NCBI GenBank assembly: GCA_963854735.1
Contig: OY978097.1
Location: 2,666,001 to 2,730,000 of the forward strand
DNA: 64,000 nt
Source: Marvania coccoides
Lineage: Eukaryota; Chlorophyta; Trebouxiophyceae; Chlorellales; Chlorellaceae
Direction of reading: 5' to 3'
The position numbers and the translations under genes were made by a program. Shown here piece after piece: positions 1 to 10,600 of the stretch. How positions within the stretch are numbered: position 1 is the stretch's first letter; every line of letters starts with the position of its first letter. The notes under the pieces are model-generated. The model was not told the origin of the DNA. It did no database searches and was given only the letters and a program-made list of their open reading frames with translations.

Positions 1-1
1 C

Positions 2-154
2 GCCAAGAAGAAGTACGTGCCCATCGACCTGCGCTCCAAGAAGACCCGTGCCATTCGCCGCGAGCTCACCAAGCACCAGGCCAGCGCCAAGACCGTGAAG
101 CAGCAGAAGAAGGAGGCGGCATTCCCCCGCAGGAAGTTCGCCGTCAAGGCCTGA
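2..154 (+). CDS. RPL35: 60S ribosomal protein L35 (uL29), C-terminal part only
   Basis: The reading frame is open from the left edge to a TGA at 152-154 and encodes the last 50 residues of a cytosolic large-subunit protein. The segment has the eukaryotic L35 C-terminal pattern: a [16 protein letters not shown] block, a lysine/glutamine-rich helix and a final [10 protein letters not shown]. In this family the N-terminal helices contact 25S/28S rRNA near the exit tunnel; those exons lie outside the window. A TGTAA, the usual polyadenylation signal of many chlorophytes, occurs about 55 bases after the stop (210-214). Identification of the family is firm. The upstream exon structure is not visible. 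Confidence 0.9.
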   Translation, partial: AKKKYVPIDLRSKKTRAIRRELTKHQASAKTVKQQKKEAAFPRRKFAVKA

Positions 155-364
155 ACTTCTACTTCTTTTTAAAATAATAGCGCGTGTACTCTAAAATCTA
201 AGAAAATGATGTAACAATGACTTATCCTTTGTGGAGAGGGTGCTGGAGAGTGCCAGGGAGATCTAGTTGGCGCGTGTTTGGAGGTGGCGATGGGAAGATT
301 CCTTACAAGGACAAGAATTGGTAGAATAGCAGCAGCGAGAAACCACACAAATAGAAAAAATTAA

Positions 365-849
365 TCACAGGCCAGCTTCTTCAGGGGTCTGTGTGACCAT
401 GGCATCAACAGCATGCACAGTGTCTTGGAGCTCTTCCCAGATCGCCTGAACAAACACAGAAAGGGGCAAAAAGGGGCAATATATTAAAATCAAAATCACC
501 CCGCTTTACTTCATCCCATAGCAATTCTCTTCTAGTTTCTTACCTTATACACCATCCGCTGCCTGTTGACCGCGCTCTTCCCCTCAAACTCTTTGCTGAC
601 CACCACAATCTCGACGTGCCTGCCGTCGCCAGCAACGTCAGCAACCTCCACCGCCTGCGCTTGCAACGCCTCCTGGATCTTGGACTTCATGCCCTGGATG
701 AGCTCGCTGGTGATGTTGCCGCCCTCTGCGCTCATCGCCCGCACCGAAAGGTGGGCAGAGCGGTGGGCAGGGAGAGGCCTTGCGGTGGAAAGAGACAATG
801 CTGCGTGGCGCAGAGGCCGGAGGCCCTGGGAGAACAAACGCGCTGCCAT
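365..849 (-). CDS. BolA-like protein, probably organelle-targeted
   Basis: There are two exons on the minus strand, 849-544 and 445-365, giving 128 residues. The intron has a GTAAG donor and a TTCAG acceptor. The first ~50 residues are rich in Ala, Arg, Ser and Leu and look like a mitochondrial or plastid presequence. The BolA fold follows: a helix ([15 protein letters not shown]), the strand with [14 protein letters not shown], then R-Q-R-M-V-Y-K-A-I-W-E-E-L and the C-terminal [14 protein letters not shown]. The His in V-H-A and the T-P-E-E end are typical of the family. BolA proteins pair with monothiol glutaredoxins in iron-sulfur cluster trafficking. The start at 849 was chosen because it opens the presequence; upstream in-frame residues do not look coding. 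Confidence 0.87.
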
Positions 850-1266
850 TGTGTCGAATGTATGCCTGATGAAGAGAGAATGAGAGGGTGAGAAAGATGT
901 GTCTTGGTTTTTGAAGAGATGGAGTTGTGTGTGACACACCTCTCGTCCTTGATCTAATTGCAATTTGGTATTCTGGTGTTCAAAAAGATATATATAATAT
1001 ACAGCAATTGTAGAGTTTAATTTTTATTGATTCACCACATGGAGGAATTTTTTTAGCTGTGCATTGCTCGCTGGTGAACGGTCGTTTAAAAAAATAAAAA
1101 AAACGAAATAAGTGTGTTGATTCAATTGCATATATGACAGCAGCATGGGCTCGATGAACAATTTCATTTTTTTTCAATTTTCAAGACTTTAAGTTTTGCT
1201 AAACATGGGGACGAAAGCCTTTGATAAACAATTCGACATTTGAGAGAAACATTCGAGCACATCGCT
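850..1266. other. Intergenic region between divergent BolA and CPSF160 genes
   Basis: This AT-rich stretch of about 417 bases separates the BolA start (minus) from the CPSF160 start (plus), so it should hold both promoters. It contains a TATATAATATA run near 989-1001 and poly-A/T tracts. I see no gene or convincing RNA in it. Confidence 0.6.
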
Positions 1267-4200
1267 ATGCAGAACGCAGCGCTGCTGCTGCAGGTGAGCC
1301 AAATGTTTGCAATTGATCAAGCCGTTCTTTTGCTCGTTTTGCTTCCCAAGCTTACATATTTTTCCATATTATGCCACAGCTCCATTCCCCCACTGGCGTG
1401 ACCCACTCCGCGCCGGCGTTTCTCACCCGTCCAGCCACTCCCACCTCATCTTCTGCCGCCTCCGCCCCGCTTCCCGACTTGGTTGTGATCCGCAGCACGT
1501 GCTTGGAGGTCTATGCAGCCCGCCGCCTGACCACCGACTCCAAGAGTGACGTCAAACTCGAGCTGGTGGCCCAGCAGCGGCTGTTTGGCGTGGTGGAATC
1601 TTTGGCGGTGTTGAGGGGACGGGCAGGAGGCTCCGGCCACGATGCGCTGCTGCTGGCGTTCCGGGACGCCAAGCTGTCGGTGCTGGCGTGGGACGCGGCG
1701 TCAGGGGACCTTGTCCCTAGCAGTTTGCACTACTTTGAGGGCGATGAGTCGCTGAAATCTGGCCGGCAGACGTTCCCTCGGCCACCGCTGGTGGTTTCTG
1801 ATCCTCAGGGCCGCTGCGCCGCGGTTGTCATGCTGCGGCACCAGATGGCAGTGCTCCCCGCCACCCAGTCCGAAGCTGCAGCGTTAGGGGTCTTCGCAGA
1901 GGAGCTTCTGTACGGCGGTGCAGCGGCAGCAGGGAACGGCAGCGATGCTGCCGCTGCCGCCCCCAATTCGGCGACCGCGGCGGTGGGAAACTCGTACGTG
2001 GACAACCTCAGTAAGATGAACATCCGGGAGGTGCGGGACGCCGCGTTTTTGCACGGCTCAGCAGAGCCGATGCTTTGCATCCTGCACGAGAACGAGCCAA
2101 CCTGGGCCGGCAGCCTGCGCACCCGCAAAGACACCTGCGCGCTGTCCGCGCTGTCGCTCAACCTCTCCGCCAAGCGCCACCCGCGCATTTGGGGGGTGCA
2201 AGGCCTCCCGTTTGACGCCTATAGGGTTCTGCCGGCGCCCTGCGGCGGGGCACTTGTGCTCTGCACCGCGTGCATTCTCTACTACAGCCAGAGCCACCAG
2301 GCGGGGGTGGTGCTCCATTCCGGCGCGTTGCCAGCCGCCCAAGCCCCTCCCCCGCTGATGTTCGACCTCAGCCGAGGTCACCCAGGGGAGGCAGCCGCCA
2401 AGTATGCCAAGGAGCACGCCATGAAGCTGCCCCCGCTGGCCGCCTCGGGCGTGCTGTCGTTCTGCGACACCTCCAACGCGGGGTGGAACCTGGAGTGCGA
2501 CGCAGCACACGCAGCATGGGTATCACCTACGTCGGCACTACTGGGTTTAAAAACTGGACAACTGTTGGCGGTTGAGCTGCAAAAGGTGGGGGGTGGGGAG
2601 ATGCGGGTGCGGGTGGCGCGCGTGGGGGCTGCCCCACCTCCCTCTTGTATCGCTGCGTTGTCGCCTTCTGTCGTTTTCATCGGCAGCATTGCCGGAGACA
2701 GTCTGCTGGTGGGATGCTCCGTGGGAGACGCTGCTGCTCAGGCTGCGGAGAAGGCGAGAAAGAAGTCCAAACAAGAGGAAGTGAAACCGCAGGTGGAGGG
2801 GCTGGTTGAGGAAGAGGACGCAGACGAAGTGGGCGGCGGCAGCAGAGACAAGCAGGCGGCGAAACGACGAAGACTGGAGAGCACTGACGCGGATACAGCT
2901 GTTGAAAAGGAGGATGGAGACGCCAGTGAAGACGAGGACGAAGAAGCGCTGCTGCTATATGGCCCTGGCGACGGGGACGCGGCTGCTGAGGCTGCAGCAG
3001 CCTCGGCGTTATCTCCCGCCCTCCGCCCGACTTTACGGGTGCTAGACAGCTTCGTAGGCATTGGCCCGGTGCGCTGCATGGCGTCGTCCGCATCCGGAGC
3101 CACGGGAGGGGAGCCTCCGTACCTTTTGGCGTGCTGCGGGCGCGGTAAGAGCGGAGCGCTGGCGGTGGTACGGCGCAGCGTGGCTGCCGACGTGGTCACA
3201 GAGGTGCCGCTGCCCGACGTGATGGGCGGGTGGGCGGTGGGCGGCGGCCGCCCAGGCGCGGAGCACCACCAGTTTCTGCTGCTGAGCTTCCCTGGGGCCA
3301 CCAAAGTGCTGGCCACTGGCGTTGAATTGAAAGAAGTTACGGATGACGTTGAATTCGCGGGGGATACGGCCACAATCGCAGCGGGGACGGTGTATGGTGG
3401 TATACGAGTGGTGCAAGCGTTCCGAGAGGGTGTGAGGCTGCTGGAAAACGGAGAACAGAAGCAGGACGTGTGGGCGGCAGACCTGGCAGCAGAAAAATCC
3501 AATGCTGCGTTGCGTGCTGTGCACATCTCGGACCCCTTCATCTTGGCTCACCTCGTAGATGGAGCAGCGTGGTTGTTGCGCGTGAACCCCTCCTCTGGCG
3601 CGATGGAAACCTTGAGCACAGTGCCGCCTCCTTCTCCGTCTGGCAGCCGCGTCACCGCCTGCTGCCTCTACCGAGACGCCTGCGGGTGGATGCAGCGGCA
3701 TCTGCCTGGTGCAGACGCCTCCGAGTTGGCCACGTTTTGCGTGGCTTGCTTCTCTGACGGCAGCTGCGGAATTTGGGTGCTCCCTGAATTTGGCGCCGCT
3801 CCGCTGTGGTCCTGCGCCTCTCTGGGCCAAGGACCGCCGCTGTTGACGTGCCTACCCAGCGTGAACCTCCTCCACGTAGATTCTGGCGCTGAAATTGTGG
3901 AAATTCGGATAGAGAGCTTTGCTGATGCAGCGGCACACCGATCGGATCTTTCCTCCTCCCATAAACCCGCCCTCCCCGCTTGCTCAGCCCCAGTGCTGGT
4001 GGCTCTGACAAAAGACAACTCGCTATTGGTCTACAAGGCATATTCTTCCGACGGCAGCGCCCCTGATGGCGCTGTGAGCGCGACGACGGCGGCGGCGGTG
4101 CGATTCAAGCGAATTGCCGTGGATGCGCCCTCGGTGTGCCCTCCTCCGCCGCTGCCTGCAGCCTGGAAGGGCGCTGCGCTGCCGCGGATGGCGCGGTTTG

Positions 4201-5938
4201 ACGGTCTGGGCGAGCAGATTCCTCACAGCGGCATTTATATCGCCGGGACTTCACCGCTGTGGCTAATTGTCTCCAGGGGCACGATTTTTACCCACCCAGC
4301 CCACCTGGCGCTGGGAGTGGCCGCCGTGGGGTTCACCCCCTTCCACAACGTCAACTCCCCCCACGCATTCATCACCGTCTGCAGTGCGTTGAATTTTTTA
4401 AATCCACTTCTACCTAACTGTGCCATTCAAACCCCTCCTCGTTCTTTCTTTTCTTAATCAAAGCAGGCGGCGCCCGCAGCTGCATCCAGATCTCCGGTCT
4501 GCCGCCGCGGCAGCGTCTCGACGCGCCCTGGCCCCGCCAAAAGATCCTCATCAAGGCCACGCCGCTGCAAGCCTGCCTCTACCCCGAAGCCCAGCTGTTT
4601 GCGGTGGCAGCAGCGCGCTCTGCGCCCGCCAAGCCTTTTCTCCCTGAGGACGAGCCGGGCGAGCCTCAGGCGTCCTACTCCTATGCCCTTGCTGAGGCAG
4701 CAGCCGCCGCGCGCGGCACCTTCCAGCAGCACGAGGTGCGGCTGGTGCGGCCCGGCACCTGGGACACCGTATGGCAGCACGCTTTGACCCCGGGAGAGAC
4801 TGTATTTGCGGTGGAGGCGGTACACCTGCGGGACGTGACCACGGGGGCAACAGTACCGCTGCTGGCGGTGGGCGCGGGGTTTTCTGCCGGGGAGGACTAC
4901 CCCTGCAGCGGGAGGGTTCTGCTGTTTGAGGTGCAGCGGAAGGAAGGCGAGAAAGGGGAGTGGGGGGCGGAAATGATTTATGCTCGAGAGTTTAAAGGCC
5001 CGGTGACGTCGCTGGCCTCTATGGAGGGGCACCTGCTGCTGTCCACGGGGCACAGGCTGGAGATCTGCACGCTGAGCAGTGTGACGACGGCTGCGGTGGG
5101 CGGGGAGGGCGATGCAGACGGTGGGGCTGCCCCTGTGACGACGTATAAACTGGTGAGGAGCGCGTTTTTCGATGGGCCTTCGCTGGTGACGTCGCTGAGC
5201 GTGGTGAAGAGCTTCGTGCTGGTGGGCGACGCAGCTCACAGCGTGCAATTTGTGCGCTACAAGGACGAGAACCGCCAGCTGGCGCTGTTAGGAAAAGACT
5301 TTGGGCGCGCTGAAGTGCGTGCTGTGCAGTTCCTCATCGCCGGATCGTCGCTGCACATGGTGGCGGCCGACGGCGGTGGATCTCTGCGCACATTTGCCTA
5401 CGCGTTGGGCGACCCTGGCAGCTGGAAAGGGCAGCGGTTGGTGCAGTGGGGGGCGATGCACGTGGGAGGCGGAATTGGCGCCATGACCAGGCTACGCATG
5501 CCGCAGCTTGACCCGGGAGACTCTACCCCTCGCCAGGCGGTGCTATGTGGCCTGGACGACGGCGGATTTGCTGCAGTTTTGCCGTTGGCTGCGGGGGAAC
5601 ACATGCTGCAGCCCAAAGGGCCTGACGGGGCGCCGCGAGGCACCCTTGTGGACGCGTTGAAGGCGCTGCAGCAGGAGCTGACGGCTGGCGCAGCACATGC
5701 AGCAGGTCTTAACCCAGGGGCGTTTCGGCGGCGGCACGTGAGGGCGCCTGAAGCGGCAAAGCCCTTTGGCCCGCCGCTGCCGCTGGCGGCGCAGGGGCTG
5801 CTGGATGGAGACCTGCTGATGCGGTTTGTCACGCTGCCGAGAGCCACGCAGACGCGCATGGCCGCTAAAGCTGGAGTTACGAGAGAGGCGGTGTTGCCGG
5901 TGCTGGCTGCCTTTGCGCGAACGAGCTACCTGTTATGA
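1267..5938 (+). CDS. CPSF1: Cleavage and polyadenylation specificity factor subunit 1 (CPSF160)
   Basis: There are three exons, 1267-1293, 1380-4383 and 4467-5938, giving 1,500 residues, the usual CPSF160 size. The first coding exon is only nine codons. The protein has the CPSF160/DDB1/SF3b130 multi-propeller character throughout. The C-terminus (A-L-G-D-P-G-S-W-K-G-Q-R-L onward, ending F-A-R-T-S-Y-L-L) matches the CPSF-A domain. The segment after intron 2 (I-L-I-K-A-T-P-L-Q-A) is the family block P-x-x-K-I-x-L-K-A-T-P. CPSF160 scaffolds WDR33 and CPSF30 in the nucleus, where the complex reads the poly(A) signal. An acidic and basic low-complexity insert (about residues 460-550, with K-R-R-R-L) interrupts the propellers and may carry a nuclear localisation signal. 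Both splice junctions keep phase and give conserved sequence. Confidence 0.92.
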
Positions 5939-6094
5939 TGGATGTCCATTTGTTACTCAAATATAGAATATCCTTGATTCTATTAAATGTTGTGTTTATC
6001 ATGTCGATTCTTTTTTAAAATTGACTGTTAAAATCATAAAATTGTGGCCAAGAGAGAAAAACTCAAAGCAAAAAATAAACACGGCATGAATCTA

Positions 6095-7427
6095 TCAGGC
6101 AGCCGCCTTCTTTCGCTGCAGTAGCGGCACATCGTCGTCGCTGTCTGAGCCGTCCAACCCGCCGTCAGTGAACGCCACGTCCCGATCCTTTTTGGGCGTC
6201 GCTCTGGCAGCAGCAGCAGCAGCAGCGGGCTTTTCTGCCGGCTTCTTCGCGCTGCTGCCGCGCTGCTTCTTCTGCGGCACCACCTCCTCCTCCTCAGAGT
6301 CGCTGTCACTGCTGCTGCTCTCGTCGCTGCTGACGGGCTTCTTTTTCTTTTTGCCAGTCGACGGCTTTTCCTGCTTTTTCACCACAGCGGGTTTCTTCTT
6401 CTTGGCGCTCTTGAAGTCATCCTCGTCGTCGTCGTTGCTGGTGGCAGGCGCCTTGCGCTTGGCGCCGCCCGTAGAAGGCGCCCTGCGGGCAGCAGCCCCT
6501 GCCTTGGAGGGCGATCGCCCTGCCCCCTTTTTGGCCGCCTGCTCTTCCACCCACCGCTCTGCCTCTTTGCGCTCCAGCAGCCCGTGAATGGCGCACCACC
6601 GCCGCGCCATCTCGCTGTTGGGGGTCTGCTGCAGCAGCGAGGTGTAGAACCGCCGCAGCGGGTCCTCCTGTTTTAAGGAGAGGGGGGGGGGGAATTAATG
6701 ATGGTCAATATATTGTCAGAAAATGACGGGAAACCGCTGGAAAAACACTAAGTTTCACATATATCTCTATAGTTCGAGATTTAGGTGCTTTAAGCGCGGA
6801 GTTGTAATTTACCCCCCGCCCCCAGCTAACGAACCTCAGCCGGTGATTCGCGGGTCTGACCAGGCATGCCGTACTCCCTTTTCACGCGCGCTGGCTTGGC
6901 CGTCTGCGAAGCGCCCGCCGCGCCGCCCTTTTCGCCACTTTTTTTCTCTGCCTTAGGAGCCTTCTGCTCCTTCTCGGGCTTCTTTTCAGCTGCCGTCGCC
7001 TGGGAAAAAAAAACGCGAGATTGGGGTCAGATAGGCCTGTTTTGCAGCGAAATCCTGCTAAATGGGCTACAAACACTCCTAAAACTTGCCTTGGGGGTCG
7101 TTTTTTTCCCGCTTGGAGGCAACTCTGAGTTGATTGAAATTTGTAAGTTGGAGTCAAAGGGGCATGGTGCAGGCCGCTTGGCTGCACAAAAAAGTTGTAA
7201 AGTCATCCCCATCATTTGTGGGGCGTTAATAACTCACTTTTGTGCGTTCCATCCTCTTTTTTCACCATCTTCTCTTTTTTGCCGCCCTCCTTTTTCACCA
7301 TCTCTTTTCTCAACGCTGCGAGCGGCATACCATCATCGCTGCTGATGTCGTCCTGTTTCACAGGCTTTGGCGCCGTGATATTCTTTTTAAGTTGGCCAAT
7401 CGGAATGTCGTCATCGCTGGAGCTCAT
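6095..7427 (-). CDS. Nuclear SDDD-I-P repeat protein with a conserved DPLRRFY...SEM motif
   Basis: There are three exons, 7427-7238, 6989-6835 and 6667-6095, giving 305 residues. The N-terminus carries two copies of an S-S-D-D-[DG]-[IM]-P-[IL]-x-x-L motif and the extreme C-terminus a third (D-S-D-D-D-V-P-L-L-Q). Between them lies a short folded-looking block, Y-G-M-P-G-Q then E-D-P-L-R-R-F-Y-T-S-L and N-S-E-M-A-R-R-W then H-G-L-L. I recognise this block from small uncharacterised plant nuclear proteins. The remainder is Lys/Ser/Glu/Asp-rich with several KKKK stretches resembling nuclear localisation signals. Exon 2 could also begin ten bases upstream at 6999, but only the 6989 acceptor keeps phase with the GTGAGT donor of exon 1. 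A nuclear, chromatin- or RNA-associated role is inference; no function is assigned. Confidence 0.7.
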
Positions 7428-7695
7428 TATCTCTCGGATGGATGTTTTTCAAGAGACTGTCTGTGACCACTTTTATTTTATTTCAAATGTCGTGTAAACA
7501 GCCTAGCCAAACAGCCTGCCAAAGCAATAGCAAGGGCGCGCCAAAACTTCGCCTGTAACCAAAAAAGGAAAAAAACGAAATAGTAGCGTGTTATTTAAAT
7601 TTCAGCTCTTAAAAGTGTATAGTTACAATGAACGAATCATCATGACCGCCAACTGCCCACAAAGATACTGACTTTTTGCTACGGGGAACCGAAGA
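7428..7695. promoter_or_regulatory. Head-to-head promoter region, SDDD-I-P protein / subtilase
   Basis: These 268 bases lie between two divergent start codons and should contain both promoters. The stretch is AT-rich, with runs of A around 7560-7580. No specific motif can be assigned by eye. Confidence 0.45.
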
Positions 7696-10600
7696 ATGAA
7701 CATGGCGAAGCGCGTTGCTTTTGTGGCTTTTCTACTTCCCTTTTGGGTATTTGTTGCTGCAAATAACGAAGCCTCTCCATTGATCTACCTTAAAACTGGA
7801 ATTATACGCCCCAAATACGCCTCAGAAGGACCTTTCAAGTACGCGTCCTTGCTGTTCACTAATAAGTCGCAACCTCGTGCAGCCAACTCCCTGCATGCAT
7901 AACCTCGCATCTTCTTGATCATCACATCGTCACCGCACCTGTAACCTTATCTTTTTTTCTTGTAGGCTATTTTCAACGCCGGGTCGGCGGAAGCTCCTCC
8001 ACACCCACAACTGCCACACAGAGCACGCAGCATGGGGGGTGCTGAAAGACGCTCGGCAGCTCTTTGTGTCGCACCGCCCGCGGCTAGACCACCCCTCCCA
8101 GCAGCGCCTGATCGACCACATCGAAGGCAGCGGCGCTCAAGTCATGGGGTACGTGCCAGACAACACTCTACTGCTGGTGGGACCCCCTGCGGCGCTGGAG
8201 GCGGCGGCCAACCACAGCTTGGTAGCGTGGGCGGGGCTGCACGAAGCCTCCCACAAAATAGCCCCAGAGTGGACGTCGCTGCTGTCGACGATCAACAAAA
8301 TTATGCCGGGGGCGGCGTGGCGGCGCAGCAACGCCTCCGAAGCGAGCTTACTGGCGGCGTTGACGGCGCTGGACGAGATCCCGGCAGAGGTGCAGAGACA
8401 GACGGGGCAGTGGCCGTTGATCGGCATGCGGGTGACCTTTCCTACCGCATGGAGTCCCCAGCCGCAGCACGAGCGCCACCCGCAGGCTGGCTGGCACGGA
8501 GATCGCGCCAGGAGGGTCATGAGGGATCGGGAAGGGTGCGCAGCAGGGGAGGCAGCGGTTGCGGACTGGGCGCCCCTCCTCCGCGGCGTTTTTGACGATT
8601 CAGTGGCAGTACACTCCGCAGGACCGACATCTGCCGTGATCTTCGCGCCTCCCCACCACCTGAAGGGCGTTTTGCAGTGGCTCTCGGAGCGGCCTGCGGT
8701 GCGGTGGATTGAGCCGCTGTCCCGCGCCCTGCTGCGCAACAGGCAGGCATCGGTGATCACGCAGGCGGGGCGGGCAGCGCCGTTGAAAGGGGAGGGCAAC
8801 CTGGACCCTGCTGTGCACCCTTTTTGGGCGGCAGGCATCACAGGAGGTGGGCAGGTCGTTGGCCAAGGCGACTCTGGCATAGACCACGAGCACTGCTTCT
8901 TTGTCGACCCCAACGTGGATTTTGCGGCGGGGGTCATCGTGGTAGGCCGGGTGCGCACATTTGACTCTGAGACGCACCGCAAGATCAGATTATACCGTGC
9001 TATAGCAGACTTTGTCGATTCTAATGGCCACGGCACCCACACGGCGGGTACACTCTCTGGAATTCCGTATGGAATGGCCTTGGCGGAGGCCGGGGGCACC
9101 AACGTGGGCATGGCACCCGACTCCAAAATTGCCTTTATGGGTGAGTAGTAGCGGCTTATTCGCTTTGAAATATTGGGCTTTCTTCCCCAACTTAACAATA
9201 GTTTAAATTTTAAATATCGCAGATTTGTCGTCTGCTGCCGACGGCGACCAGATCAAGAAGCCCTTTGATCTCTTCAGCCAGTACTTCCCCTATACTACCG
9301 CCGTGGGGGCCTACATCCACTCAGACTCCTGGGGCTCCACCTCAATCACTTACGACAACGAGGCAGCGCAAGTTGACGCCTATTGCTGGGAAAACCCCAC
9401 CTTTCTGCCAGTGTTCCCCGCTGGGAACGACGGGGACAAGCGCACGGTGACTGGCACCAGCGGCGACACCACCGTAAACTCTCCAGCCACCTCGAAAAAC
9501 TGCATTGCAGCGGGCGCCACGCTGTCAGCAGGCGGCCAAGCCAACTTGGCGGCGTTTGAGGGAAAAGTGTGGACGGCGACCACCGATCTGGGGTCCAATC
9601 TGGCCACCACCTTCCGCGTGGTCCAGTCAGACTTCAGCAACAGCTTGGGCACGTTGGGGACGGCGCCACTGCCGCTGGCAGCAGCCACCCCCCTTCAGGC
9701 TTGCTCCCCCATCACCAACGCCGCCGAGATCTCGGGCAAGGTGGCCCTGGTAGAGCGTGGCACGTGCACCTTCCAGGAGAAGGCGCAGAACGTGGCGGCA
9801 GCGGGGGCAGTGGCGGCGCTAATTTTCGACGACAAAGCAGCCGCCTATTTTCTGGCCACCGGCACCGACGTTACCGCGTCCGTCATCCCGCTGGCCACCA
9901 TGCCACGCCGCATCGGCCAGAACTTGCTGGCAGTGCTGTCCACGGGCCGCCGCTTCAACATCTCGTTTGCGCCGGCCTCGGATCCGCAAGACGGCTTTGA
10001 AAACCTGGCGTCGTTCTCATCGCAGGGCCCTGTGGGCGCGGACAAGCGCATCAAGCCCGATTTGGTGGCCCCTGGCATGGTTACGTCGGCGTCTGCTGGA
10101 GGGGTTGCAGGCAACTGCGAGGTGGCAACCTTCGGTGGCACCTCCATGGCCACCCCTGTGATAGCGGGATCCGCGGTCCTGGTGCGCCAGTACTTCATGG
10201 AGGGCTTTTACCCGACCGGCGCTGCCGTTGCGGCCAACGTTTTCACCCCCACCTCCGCCCTGATGAAGGCGGTCATGGTGGCGGGCGCAGTGAGCATCGA
10301 GGGCTATGAGGAGGACACTGGTCTGCCGATCGACCCCACTCCCTCCTTCCGGCAGGGCTTTGGCCGCGTGTTTCTCGGGAATTCGCTGCGCCTGGCCAAC
10401 AACCCTTCTTCGCCCAAAGGAGTCGCGCTGCTGGACGCGGTGCCCATTAACCAGGGAGACGTACACCAGTACTGCATCACCGCAGCTGGAGGGGCGCTCA
10501 CTGTGACCCTGGTGTGGACAGATTACCCCGGGGAGCCAGGCGCTGCTCGGTCGCTAGTAAACGACCTAGACTTGGTGGTGCGCGCTGAGGGGCTCAACGG

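Noticed and set aside
2738..3541. 267-codon open frame on the minus strand
   Set aside because: It is antisense to the acidic insert of CPSF160; the Ser/Pro/Ala composition is explained by the complement.
4454..5248. 264-codon open frame on the minus strand
   Set aside because: It is antisense to CPSF160 exon 3 and rich in His/Arg/Gln, typical of GC-rich shadows.
8137..9198. 353-codon open frame on the minus strand
   Set aside because: It is antisense to the subtilase exons. Its composition mirrors the GC-rich opposite frame and it shows no domain.
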